Shown here: positions 1-7,737 of the stretch, piece by piece
How the letters are laid out: each line of letters begins with the position of its first letter
Position numbering within the stretch: position 1 is the first letter of the stretch
Assembly (NCBI GenBank): GCA_043808325.1
Contig: JAZDEY010000004.1
Span: 27,357-91,356, forward strand
Source: JAZDEY01 sp043808325 [NCBI: Candidatus Eiseniibacteriota bacterium]
GTDB taxonomy: Bacteria; Arandabacterota; Arandabacteria; Arandabacterales
DNA length: 64,000 nucleotides
Reading direction: 5' to 3'
Position numbers and translations under genes: made by a program
Notes under the pieces: model-generated
What the model was told of the DNA's origin: nothing
The model's database searches: none
What the model saw: the letters and a program-made list of their open reading frames with translations, nothing else

Positions 1-295
1 GCAAGGTCGAGTCGGTCAGCGAGGCGGCCGGTGATCGCAGAGCACTGACGATTTCCTCAACGTCCGGATCGGTGGGATCCAGCGCGCCGACACTCTTGGA
101 GGTGACGTACATGCTGGTAAAGAGGTCATTCTGACTGAACGCCTCGGTGATGTTTTTCTGCATGCCGGTCCCGAACGAGACCATCGAGGCCAGCGCCCCT
201 ATCCCGATGACCACACCCAGAGCCGTCAGAGTAGTTCTCAGTTTGGTTCGTCTGAGGTTGTCCAGGGCGAGGCCGACCATGTCCACAAAGGTCAT
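1..295 (-). CDS. MacB/FtsX-type ABC transporter permease, N-terminal part
   Basis: Only about 98 N-terminal residues are present; the gene runs off the left edge. The start ATG (295) overlaps the stop of the ATPase gene in an ATGA, so the two are translationally coupled. The sequence opens MTFVDMVGLALDNLRRTKLR, followed by a hydrophobic segment (about residues 22-40) with the pattern TALGVVIGIGALASMVSFG, then a polar stretch. A cytoplasmic LALxNLRRxKLRxxLTxLGVxIG start is the hallmark of MacB/LolC/FtsX-like permeases, whose large periplasmic domain follows the first membrane helix. With the adjacent ATPase it should form a MacB- or Lol-type exporter for a lipoprotein, peptide or drug; the substrate cannot be told. 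Family assignment is firm, exact role is not. Confidence 0.85.
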   Translation of the reverse strand, partial: MTFVDMVGLALDNLRRTKLRTTLTALGVVIGIGALASMVSFGTGMQKNITEAFSQNDLFTSMYVTSKSVGALDPTDPDVEEIVSALRSPAASLTDSTL

Positions 296-990
296 GACGC
301 CTTCCCGAGATCCTTGTGATCTGCTATCTGTCCGTCCTGGAGGTGAATAATGGATGTCGACACTGCTTTCGCGATGTCCTGCTCGTGTGTGATCATCAAC
401 ACCGTGAGGCCGCGGTCACGGTTGAGCTCGCGAATCAGGCCGATGATCTCCTGAGAGGTCGCGGTATCAAGATTACCTGTCGGTTCATCCAGCAAGAGCG
501 CCTCCGGATTGTTTGCCATGGCCCGTGCGATCGCCACACGCTGAGCCTCTCCGCCCGAGAGCTCGCCGGGCTTATGATGGATTCGGGCCTGGAGGCCGAC
601 GCTTGTGAGCAGCGCCTGCGCCCTCTCAGTGCGCTCGCTGCGCGGAACGCCGCCGAAGGTAAGCGCCAGAGTCACATTCTCAAGGGCGCTGCGATGTGGA
701 ATCAAATTGAAAGCCTGGAAGACCATGCCGACCGAGAACCGCCTGTGCAAAGCAAGCTCTGAGCGGCTCATCCGCGCAAGATCCTTATCCTTGAAGATAA
801 TGCTGCCCGAGGTTGCGGAATCGAGGCCGCCGATCAGGTTGAGCAGAGTCGACTTGCCCGAACCCGATCTGCCCACGAGGGATACAAATTCTCCCGGACT
901 TACCTGGAAGGAAACGCCCCTGAGGGCGCGAATCTCAGCATGGCCCTTCTGATATACTTTGGAGAGCTGAGATACCTTGAGGATTTTCAC
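292..990 (-). CDS. ABC transporter ATPase, LolD/MacB family
   Basis: A 232-residue ATPase of normal length for the LolD/MacB class. Visible motifs: Walker A GRSGSGKST (residues 40-48), Q-loop Q at 92, signature LSGGE (144-148), Walker B ALLLDEP (164-170) followed by the TGNLD typical of this family, and the H-switch in MITHEQD near residue 200. The start codon is GTG (990), preceded by a purine-rich GGAAGG. It overlaps the downstream permease gene by four bases, so the pair is one operon powering a MacB/Lol-type exporter at the inner membrane. No membrane-fusion gene is visible in the window beside it. Confidence 0.93.
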   Translation of the reverse strand: MKILKVSQLSKVYQKGHAEIRALRGVSFQVSPGEFVSLVGRSGSGKSTLLNLIGGLDSATSGSIIFKDKDLARMSRSELALHRRFSVGMVFQAFNLIPHRSALENVTLALTFGGVPRSERTERAQALLTSVGLQARIHHKPGELSGGEAQRVAIARAMANNPEALLLDEPTGNLDTATSQEIIGLIRELNRDRGLTVLMITHEQDIAKAVSTSIIHLQDGQIADHKDLGKAS

Positions 991-1073
991 ACCGCCTACC
1001 TTCCATTGAGTGGATCAGGCTCGACGCCTTGACCTAATTATCCACGAAGGTTGGGATAATTGCCACATCCTTG

Positions 1074-1658
1074 TCAGGGACGCCGCCGGGTATGCACGAC
1101 CCTCCAGCTCTCAGGCCCCCTGGAGAATCCATCGCAGAATTCGGCCGCGTCCTCGTCGCTATCCCAGACCGAAGACCCCAGGAGGAGGAGATGCTGAGTC
1201 GAGTCCACGTACGCCTCAAACCTGAAGCCATCCCAACCCGATGCCATCTCGGCGGCACTGCCGGAGGTCCCCTCACAGGTCTGGAAGAGCACCAGCAGGT
1301 CGAATTCGCCAAGGGTGTTGGCAAAGAAAGGAGTCCAGCCTGTCGGCACAGCACTTCCGGCAGCGTAAGGGCTTATAAGGGTTTCGCGCAGATACCGAGG
1401 CGACCCCGCCAGGACTTTCATGCTCGGATTCTGCCCATTCTGGCTGAAACTCGATCGCATCAGCGCCCTGAGGTCAGGAGCCTGGTCCAGGGCCACTTTC
1501 GACTGGGCCACGACATCAATCACCCGATCCTGAAGGGCATGACATAGCTCGTGAGAGACAATAAGATTCTGGGTGGTGGTGCCCCGGAGAAAATCGCCGA
1601 GTTGCCGCCGTGTCATCACATCTACCTTGATGGGTTCGCCGACGGGCAGTCCGACCAT
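1074..1658 (-). CDS. Putative zinc-peptidase-like protein (HExxH), possibly 5'-truncated
   Basis: Encodes at least 194 residues. HELCH followed by ALQDR (about residues 36-45) fits a gluzincin-like HExxH helix. The distal GWDGFRFEAY and WDSDEDAAEF resemble the C-terminal half of a family of bacterial secreted proteins with HELxHALQDQ. The alanine/glutamate-rich EGDA segment that normally follows the HExxH helix in those proteins looks missing, so the gene may be shortened and inactive. The frame stays open upstream to the stop of the aminopeptidase gene (about 1757), and no ATG has a good ribosome-binding site, so the true start is unclear; a GGAGG lies near 1704. No signal peptide is visible. 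It lies between the M29-like gene and the ABC exporter, all on the same strand. Confidence 0.5.
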   Translation of the reverse strand: MVGLPVGEPIKVDVMTRRQLGDFLRGTTTQNLIVSHELCHALQDRVIDVVAQSKVALDQAPDLRALMRSSFSQNGQNPSMKVLAGSPRYLRETLISPYAAGSAVPTGWTPFFANTLGEFDLLVLFQTCEGTSGSAAEMASGWDGFRFEAYVDSTQHLLLLGSSVWDSDEDAAEFCDGFSRGPESWRVVHTRRRP

Positions 1659-1758
1659 AGCAGCGATTGCGGATTGCGTCTCTTCACTCAGCAGGAGATA
1701 CCCCGCCTCCGGTAGTTCCGATCCGGTGTGCGCTCCGGGCGGTCGGCACCCGGAAGAA

Positions 1759-2910
1759 TCAGATCACGATGCTGCCGTCCTTCAAGACCAGCGTTCGGCG
1801 GCCCTTCCGGTCTTTGACTTCGATCGTGGGATTCTTGACGAGCCCGTCCAGATGGATCAGAGCCTTGGCATCGTCATCGTAGTTGGAGCCGATTGCGACG
1901 TGGCAGGTCTTGAAGACCTTCTCGTCTTCCAACATGTTGCCGACGATCCTGGCCTTCTCGTTGAGACCTATACCCAGCTCGCCCAGATTGCAGACGTTCT
2001 CGAGGTACTTCGGAAGATCCTTCCCGGCGATGCGGCCCTCGGAGGCAAACTTGCGCGTGTTCTTTCTTGCGCGTTCCAGGGTCTCAGCCAGTCGCTTCGC
2101 TTCGGCGCCGCCGGTGATCTTCGTTATGAGGTTCTTCTTGACCGTAGCCCTGATCGGCTCCTTTATGAGGATCACACCTCGGTCCGAGGATATGCACCCG
2201 TCGAATACCAGTGTGCCCTCTCCTCGCCCAAGTTCCGGAGATATGTACATCTCACCGGCCGGCAGATTGCCGCCCCGGCCGGGCTTTGAGAAGTTGCCGT
2301 CATCGGTGAATGCTTTCCGCCCGCGGAGCCCGAGGACGAGGTCGGCGCCCAATCGTGAGGTGATGTGCGCCTCGTCGGCGGCATCGAAGACTCGCTTCAG
2401 CTTCCGGGAGTTCTCGGCAAGCCGCTTGTAATTGATCGGCACCGTCTCTTCAAACATGGCAATGGTGACCGAAGGTGACCAGAACGCCCGGATTTTCTTG
2501 CTCGCCTGGAGGAAGTTAAAGATGTGATCGACCGATTTCTTGCCGAGCTTGTAGTGCCGCTCCATCCCAAACCGGTCCTTTCCCAGCTTGAGATGGCTTG
2601 TCGAGATCACGATGTCAGGTTGGGACCTGATCGCGTGGATCACGGCATCGTCTGCAAAATCCATCTGAGTCTTTACCGGTTGGAATATCAGGGACGGCTC
2701 AGCCCCCAGGTCAAACGCGGCATCATAGAGCGCCATCGAAATCATCTGCACGTCCCCGACCGGATTCGTGATGATAAGAACGCGCTCGCCCTTCTTCGTT
2801 CCAAGCACCTCTCTCATGGCCACCTTGGCGGCGAGCCTCAGCCGAGGGGAAATCCTTATCGAGTTACCGAATTTCATCGTTGCCTGATGTGTCATGATGC
2901 TGCCCCCCAT
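1759..2910 (-). CDS. M29-like aminopeptidase (AmpS/aminopeptidase T family)
   Basis: About 383 residues from the ATG at 2910, chosen because AGGAGG lies four bases upstream; an ATG at 2895 is a second option. The N-terminal half has the GERVLIITN nucleotide-fold-like start and the segment MALYDAAFDLGAEP typical of the family. The C-terminal half shows the M29 metal-site landmarks in order: NLPAGE, GELGIGLN, LEDEK, CHVAIGSN and HLDGLVKNP. M29 enzymes are cytoplasmic dimeric metallo-aminopeptidases (cobalt or zinc) releasing N-terminal residues from peptides. The gene is upstream of the HExxH ORF with no clear terminator between. Family confidence is high; substrate preference is unknown. Confidence 0.85.
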   Translation of the reverse strand: MGGSIMTHQATMKFGNSIRISPRLRLAAKVAMREVLGTKKGERVLIITNPVGDVQMISMALYDAAFDLGAEPSLIFQPVKTQMDFADDAVIHAIRSQPDIVISTSHLKLGKDRFGMERHYKLGKKSVDHIFNFLQASKKIRAFWSPSVTIAMFEETVPINYKRLAENSRKLKRVFDAADEAHITSRLGADLVLGLRGRKAFTDDGNFSKPGRGGNLPAGEMYISPELGRGEGTLVFDGCISSDRGVILIKEPIRATVKKNLITKITGGAEAKRLAETLERARKNTRKFASEGRIAGKDLPKYLENVCNLGELGIGLNEKARIVGNMLEDEKVFKTCHVAIGSNYDDDAKALIHLDGLVKNPTIEVKDRKGRRTLVLKDGSIVI

Positions 2911-3045
2911 CGTTCCTCCTGCTTCGCTGGCATAACCAACTCGAGCGCTCGTGCGTCCACACTCCGACCAAGTAAGGAATTTACTGCCTTTCGCCCTCTG
3001 CCCGCAATCTGAAATCACAGGTACTGGGATCAGGACCAGCCCAGT

Positions 3046-3313
3046 TCAATCCTCCCGGAGCAGCGCCCTCGTCTTATCGACTATCTTCTGGGCAATCTGT
3101 TCTACGTCGGCCTTCTCGGAAGCTGTGGCGATCGCATCGAAGCCCCAGCGGTCCGTGCTGGGCTGCCACTGGGCGCTGCCTGAGGTAGTGAGAACGATTA
3201 TCTTGCTCTGGTCGCGGTAACGTTTGAGGAACGCGCTTTTCTACAACGACTATGTAGTGGTGGTCGATTGCATCAGGCAGAAATTCGGAGTTGCAGGGCG
3301 AGTGCCGGCTCAT
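3046..3313 (-). pseudogene. Frameshifted small ORF remnant, possibly receiver-like
   Basis: Two open stretches in different frames abut at an A4 run (minus strand) near 3237-3240. The upstream one reads MSRHSPCNSEFLPDAIDHHYIVVVE (in two pieces here: MSRHSPCNSEFLP and DAIDHHYIVVVE). The downstream one reads AFLKRYRDQSKIIVLTTSGS and ends ALLRED-stop at 3046. The FLKRYRD..KIIVLTTSG..GFDAIATASEKAD pattern resembles the second half of a response-regulator receiver domain. A one-base correction would join them into a protein of about 88 residues. It may be a decayed gene or a sequencing error; the family suggestion is weak. Confidence 0.3.
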
Positions 3314-3327
3314 GATTCGGACTGAGG

Positions 3328-4575
3328 CTACTCGACCTTGAACCTGAATAGACCGAAGGGCTCCTTGCTATCAACACCCAAATGGAGCTGCGACGTGGTT
3401 ACATACATATAGCCATCGGATCCCCGCGCGAAACTGTCGGGCCACACGAGCCGCAGATCCTTGATGACGGTTTCAGTATTACCGATAGAGGCGAACACCC
3501 TGATCGAGTTATCCTCGATCCCCGTGAGATAGAGGTAGCCGTCGGCCCCGAACTCCATTCCGTCACAGGCCCCAGTGGTGCCAAGGGATTCGACCTTCGC
3601 GGCCAACTGCTGCGCGCTTAGACCGGGATCGATAAGGTAACGCGTCTCGATTCGATAGAGGTTTCTCCCGGTCAACGCATGGTAATAGAGATAGTCCCCG
3701 GTTCCATCCAGCGCCACCCCATCGACATGAATCTTCGGAACCTGTCCACCCGGACGCCATTCCCTACCACCGACGGAGAGCACGATATTCTCGGATTTCG
3801 TGGAACCGTGATCGGCAAGCACCCGTCTGCTGCGGCCGGTTTCAAGGTCGACCACAACCAAGGCGCCCAAGCCGGAGTCCGTTATGTAGGCGACGTGTCT
3901 AGATGTGTCCACTCGGACGTCATTGAGGTAGCTCGCAGCGGGCGCGGCCGTCTCGTCAAAAGCAATCTCCTGGACTACCGAATTCCGCCTGAGATCGATC
4001 TTTACGAGCTTGGCACCTCCCGGCACCACACCTCGCAGAAAGGCATTGCCCGTATCCAAAACCCACAAGAAGTTGTCTCGATCTACGTAGACGCTCTGCA
4101 CGCAGACGAAGCTACGCGCCGGGTCCTCCGAAGGATTCCAGGTGTTCCATTTAGTGTCCGGGAAAGGCACGGCCGTGCGGGGTGCTTCCGTGCCACCCGA
4201 TTTTCGAATCTCCGCCACGGAGATCGGTACATCTTCGGACCATCGCGGGTAGTTCACGAAAATGCGTCCGTCCCTTGAGACCGCGATACCCGTCCACAGT
4301 CTTTCTGAGGTCGCGACTCCCTCCAAGGCTGGAGTCGATCTGGACGGTGCGACCTTGAACTTGGGGGCTTGCCGCTCCTGGTGCGGACGTTCACCGCTCT
4401 CCCGCTCGAGGCTCTGCCTGAGCTCAGCGAGCCGCGCACAGCCGGCAAGACCTGCGATCAGCGTTGACGCGACCACCGCTGCAATAACCCAAATCCTTGT
4501 AAGCGCAATCCCAGGAAGCCCAATCGCAGCCGGCGGTATAGCGGGACAGGTCTCTTGACGCTTACACGTTTTCAT
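3328..4575 (-). CDS. Yellow/major-royal-jelly-protein family lipoprotein
   Basis: About 415 residues from the ATG at 4575, preferred over an ATG 15 bases upstream because GAGGTGAG sits just before it. Residues 28-46 form a hydrophobic export signal ending in the lipobox LAGC (Cys46), so the product should be a lipoprotein. The body matches the yellow/MRJP beta-propeller family: FVNYPRW near the start, WLWVLDTGN-like FLWVLDTGNA, SYLNDVRVD, AYITDSGLGALVVVDL, HVDGVALDGTGDYLYYHALTGRNLYRI and CDGMEFGADGYLYLTGIEDNSI. In insects the family includes dopachrome-converting and ligand-binding proteins; bacterial members are mostly uncharacterised and probably bind a small molecule or act as lactonase-like propellers. 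It is transcribed away from the metallophosphoesterase gene. Confidence 0.85.
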   Translation of the reverse strand: MKTCKRQETCPAIPPAAIGLPGIALTRIWVIAAVVASTLIAGLAGCARLAELRQSLERESGERPHQERQAPKFKVAPSRSTPALEGVATSERLWTGIAVSRDGRIFVNYPRWSEDVPISVAEIRKSGGTEAPRTAVPFPDTKWNTWNPSEDPARSFVCVQSVYVDRDNFLWVLDTGNAFLRGVVPGGAKLVKIDLRRNSVVQEIAFDETAAPAASYLNDVRVDTSRHVAYITDSGLGALVVVDLETGRSRRVLADHGSTKSENIVLSVGGREWRPGGQVPKIHVDGVALDGTGDYLYYHALTGRNLYRIETRYLIDPGLSAQQLAAKVESLGTTGACDGMEFGADGYLYLTGIEDNSIRVFASIGNTETVIKDLRLVWPDSFARGSDGYMYVTTSQLHLGVDSKEPFGLFRFKVE

Positions 4576-4671
4576 TCGCTCACCTCGCATTGTGGGGAGT
4601 TTCCTCCTACACTTACACCGGCATTATGGGGTGTATGCCCGGTGATTGCAAGGGAGTAGATGGCAGGCGAC

Positions 4672-4700
4672 TTGCAACGGGATACCCGTAATGGTATAAG
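4672..4700 (+). promoter_or_regulatory. Putative sigma70-type promoter for the metallophosphoesterase gene
   Basis: TTGCAA (4672-4677), a 17-base spacer and TATAAG (4695-4700) match the housekeeping consensus well. It lies about 80 bases upstream of the gene at 4782 in a divergent intergenic region. Identified by eye only. Confidence 0.5.
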
Positions 4701-4781
4701 AGTAGGGCAACCAGAGTGGAACCTGGTTGCATCTTTGAAATAGTCGGAGGTACCGACGCAATGTAAGGGTGCGAGCCATCA

Positions 4782-5630
4782 ATGACCGAATGTTTCTTTG
4801 TATCCGACCTCCACGGCAGCGTGGAGAAGTACCGAAGACTCTTCAGCGCAGTCAAGGCTGCTCGGCCCCGGGCGGTCTTTATCGGCGGCGATATTCTCCC
4901 TCATTTCGGATCGCGCGACACGCCACAGGATTTCGTGCGCGACCATCTGCTCCGAGAGCTCGGGCGTCTCCGCGAGAGGCTTGGCGCAGAATATCCCCGC
5001 GTCTTCCTGATTCTGGGCAACGACGATCCCCGGATCAATGAGGAATCCATCCTGGAGGGAGCAGCCGCGGGGCTCTTGTCATACGTCCACATGAAGAAGG
5101 ACCGCTTTGACAGCTGGAGCATATACGGATATGCGATGACGCCGCCCAGCCCTTTTCGCCTCAAGGACTGGGAGCGGTATGACGTGTCGCAATACGTGAA
5201 TCCCGGATCGGTTTCGCCTGAGGAAGGAGTGCGGTCGGTTCCGGTCGAACCCGATGAGGTCCGATACGGGACGATTGCCGCCGACCTCGCGCGGCTCACC
5301 GATTCAGACGATATTGGAAACGCCGTGGTTCTCTTCCACGCGCCGCCTTATAGAACCGGACTCGATCGCGCGCCGCTCGACGGAATGACCGTGGACCACG
5401 TGCCTTTGGATGTTCACATAGGTAGTATCGCGATTCGCAACTTCATCGAGGGGCGGCAACCGCTGCTTACCCTTCACGGTCACGCCCACGAATCGCCTCG
5501 CATCACGGGAGTATGGCGTGAGCACATCGGCCGGACACTAGCCATCTCGGCTGCGCACGATGGGCCGGAACTGGCCCTGGTGCGCTTTGATCTTGAGAAC
5601 CTCGACGGCGCAACACGCAATCTCGTCTAA
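4782..5630 (+). CDS. Calcineurin-like metallophosphoesterase
   Basis: A 282-residue cytoplasmic phosphoesterase. The five metal-binding blocks are all present: DLHG (Asp9, His11), GGD (Asp37), GNDD (Asn80, Asp81), FHAPP (His186) and GHAH (233-236). The fold and length match the Icc/Rv0805/YfcE-like group, which hydrolyse phosphomonoesters or diesters using a dinuclear metal centre; the substrate cannot be read from the sequence. No signal peptide. The gene is followed after 93 bases by the TMTC-like gene on the same strand and may be co-transcribed with it. Confidence 0.9.
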   Translation: MTECFFVSDLHGSVEKYRRLFSAVKAARPRAVFIGGDILPHFGSRDTPQDFVRDHLLRELGRLRERLGAEYPRVFLILGNDDPRINEESILEGAAAGLLSYVHMKKDRFDSWSIYGYAMTPPSPFRLKDWERYDVSQYVNPGSVSPEEGVRSVPVEPDEVRYGTIAADLARLTDSDDIGNAVVLFHAPPYRTGLDRAPLDGMTVDHVPLDVHIGSIAIRNFIEGRQPLLTLHGHAHESPRITGVWREHIGRTLAISAAHDGPELALVRFDLENLDGATRNLV

Positions 5631-5723
5631 GGAGCTACGACCAGTGCACTACGACCGCTTCTTCACAAGACATGATAACATGTCAGGGAGTCTGTTGGGG
5701 TCCGATGGGGGGAAAACCCTGGA

Positions 5724-7550
5724 ATGGTGAGCCAGGCGAGGATGACAAAGAAACCACCTTACCCGTCGTGCCCGGGCCGATGGCAATGGCATGCCTTGGC
5801 CGTGATCGCCATGATCGGCGGTACGGTTCTTCTATACTCAAGGGCGCTCAATCTCGGTTTCTTTAACCTCGACGATTCGGGCTACGTGGTCAATAACCCT
5901 TGGATCAGAGGCGCGACGCTTCGGAACCTCAGGCACATTTTGGGGCACCCCTACTTCGGCAATTACTCACCGGTCAATATTTTCTCTTTCCTTGTCGATT
6001 ACGCGGTCGCCGGTTTGAACCCCCGGTTCTTTCACATTTCAAGCACCTTGTGGGCAGGGGTCGGCGCTGCTCTGGTCTATCTGCTTGGCGTTGGAGTGAC
6101 GGGGAAGCGGGCAGCCGGATGGATCGCCGGGCTTCTCTTCATGGCGCACCCTGCCCACGTGGAAGCCGTGGTGTGGATAGCCAGCCGCAAGGATCTCGTG
6201 GCAGCGGTGTTCGCCCTCGCAGCGGTGCTTGCGTGGCTGCAATATCGCAGGCCTTCGCATCACCGGGCCGGATGGTACATCGCAAGTGTAGTGTGCTTCG
6301 CTCTCGCTGCCGCAGGGAAGCTGTCCGTAGTTGTTCTTCCGGTGATCCTGGCAGGCTTCGACTCCTTCGTCGAAGGCAGACGCGGCAGGCATCTGATCCT
6401 TGACAAGTTGCCCCTGGTCGCGGTCGCATTCGCGTTTGCTCTTCCCACTTTCGGCGCGCAGCCCGCGACGCGCGAGTCCCTCAGCCTTCTTCAGCTTGGG
6501 CAGGCCGTAACCTCCTGCCTGTGGCTGCTCACCGGGTTCGGCACCTACGTGATCTACAGGACACCCATCGGCAGTATGGTCGGCACCGGCATCGCGGGCT
6601 TGCTTGGCTTGGGAGCCGTGATCGTCCTGCCGATTGTTTTCCGCATGCGCATTCGCCGCCGATATACATGGGGGCTTGCGATCGTCCTCCTCTACTGGAT
6701 CGCGCTGGCCCTCATCCCTTCGCAGGTCCTGAGCTTCATCCATCCTGTGACCGACCGTTATCTTTACTTTCCAAGCGTGGGGTTTGTGATCCTCTTAGGC
6801 GTGGCCTTGCACAGGCTGGCGAGCCGGCGGAGAACCTGGGGCATGCTCGCGGCAATTGCCATTTCCGCTGTGCTTGCCTCTGCCTGGTCCTACAAGACCT
6901 GGGCCTACGTCGAGGAGTGGAACGATCCCAGGTCGGTTTGGTACGCGGCAGCAAAGAAATCACAGGACACGAGTGTTCACCTCTATCTCGGAACTCACTA
7001 CCAGGATATGGCCGATTCCCTGACCGAGCCCACCGGTGGCCCTCGGCCTCGCGAGACGGAACGTAACCGCCTTGCAAATCTTGTCTGGCAGGGGGACGCG
7101 CGCCTCGCGCCGCTGTTTGGGGAATGGGGCAGGAAGGATTACCGCGGACCGATGTCGTTGGCATTCCAGTCACACCTCCGCAGCCTGGCGCGGCAAGAGT
7201 TCGAGAGGGCCCTGGCAACAAAGGGTAGCCTGGTCCAGCCCAATCTCTTTTTCCGAATGGGTAAGCTTGAGCTCGACAGCGGCAACACCGAGCAAGCCCG
7301 CGAAGATTTTCAGAAGGCCTACGAAGAATCCAGGTTGCACACATCGAGTGAAGTCCGTCAGGAGATGGCAGTTCTGTCTCAGTATGCCTTAGGAGTGATC
7401 GCGTGGCGGCGCGGCGAATATGACGAGGCGATGCGTCTCTTGGTCGCTGCCGGCGAGGAGCAGAAGCGGGCCGGCAGGATCTGGCAGCCCAATATCGACG
7501 AAAGTATCGAGAGACTCAAGAGACTCGCAGAGGACTCCCAATCTCCGTAG
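5724..7550 (+). CDS. TMTC-like polytopic membrane glycosyltransferase with C-terminal TPRs
   Basis: A 608-residue integral membrane protein. The first predicted helix (about 22-40) is followed by LGFFNLDDSGYV, with Asp50-Asp51 in the position of the catalytic acidic motif of GT-C enzymes. HPAHVEAVVWIASRKD matches the conserved loop of TMTC/protein O-mannosyltransferase-like proteins. About ten hydrophobic segments run to residue ~400, with VTDRYLYFPSVG before the last ones. The remaining ~200 residues are soluble and contain TPR-like helices (LARQEFERALATKG, LELDSGNTEQAREDFQKAYEES). Family members transfer a lipid-linked sugar to proteins on the outer face of the membrane. The ATG at 5724 has only a modest ribosome-binding site and an ATG at 5742 is possible. 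Confidence 0.8.
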   Translation: MVSQARMTKKPPYPSCPGRWQWHALAVIAMIGGTVLLYSRALNLGFFNLDDSGYVVNNPWIRGATLRNLRHILGHPYFGNYSPVNIFSFLVDYAVAGLNPRFFHISSTLWAGVGAALVYLLGVGVTGKRAAGWIAGLLFMAHPAHVEAVVWIASRKDLVAAVFALAAVLAWLQYRRPSHHRAGWYIASVVCFALAAAGKLSVVVLPVILAGFDSFVEGRRGRHLILDKLPLVAVAFAFALPTFGAQPATRESLSLLQLGQAVTSCLWLLTGFGTYVIYRTPIGSMVGTGIAGLLGLGAVIVLPIVFRMRIRRRYTWGLAIVLLYWIALALIPSQVLSFIHPVTDRYLYFPSVGFVILLGVALHRLASRRRTWGMLAAIAISAVLASAWSYKTWAYVEEWNDPRSVWYAAAKKSQDTSVHLYLGTHYQDMADSLTEPTGGPRPRETERNRLANLVWQGDARLAPLFGEWGRKDYRGPMSLAFQSHLRSLARQEFERALATKGSLVQPNLFFRMGKLELDSGNTEQAREDFQKAYEESRLHTSSEVRQEMAVLSQYALGVIAWRRGEYDEAMRLLVAAGEEQKRAGRIWQPNIDESIERLKRLAEDSQSP

Positions 7551-7567
7551 CCTACAACAAACAAGGA

Positions 7568-7640
7568 TCCGGCGGCGTCCTACTGTCCCATGCAGTTCCC
7601 CACACAGCACCATCGGCGCTGGAGGGCCTGACTTCCGTGT
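7568..7640 (-). pseudogene. 5S rRNA gene fragment
   Basis: This 73-base stretch aligns without gaps to the 3' two thirds of the intact 5S gene at 11278-11350. I count 64 identities in 73 positions, including a perfect 22-base block. The remaining 5' third of 5S is absent and is replaced by unrelated sequence containing the next promoter. It lies directly downstream of the TMTC-like gene with no 23S in front, so it is a degenerate partial copy and not a functional rRNA gene. It may now act as a folded 3' end in the reverse orientation; that is inference. Confidence 0.8.
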
Positions 7641-7664
7641 CGGGCCCCCGCCTGAACAATCAGC

Positions 7665-7692
7665 TTGCACCTTAAGCCCAGGGGGTTATAAT
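7665..7692 (+). promoter_or_regulatory. Putative promoter of the SatD-like/DUF3307 operon
   Basis: TTGCAC (7665-7670), a 16-base spacer and a perfect TATAAT (7687-7692) form a strong sigma70-like promoter. The expected start point falls in the inverted repeat at 7697-7722, so a protein bound there would block initiation or early elongation. Confidence 0.65.
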
Positions 7693-7696
7693 GCCA

Positions 7697-7722
7697 CCTA
7701 ATAAGCTCCAGAGCTTATTAGG
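7697..7722. promoter_or_regulatory. Perfect 12-bp inverted repeat, likely operator
   Basis: CCTAATAAGCTC, a CA spacer, then GAGCTTATTAGG: a perfect palindrome with 12-base arms, beginning five bases after the -10 box and ending 15 bases before the start codon of the SatD-like gene. There is no T-tract, so it is not an intrinsic terminator. Related half-sites recur at 8417 and 8446. The neighbouring gene encodes a DNA-binding-type C-terminus, so autoregulation is the simplest reading. Confidence 0.65.
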
Positions 7723-7737
7723 CTGGGAGAGCAAGTC

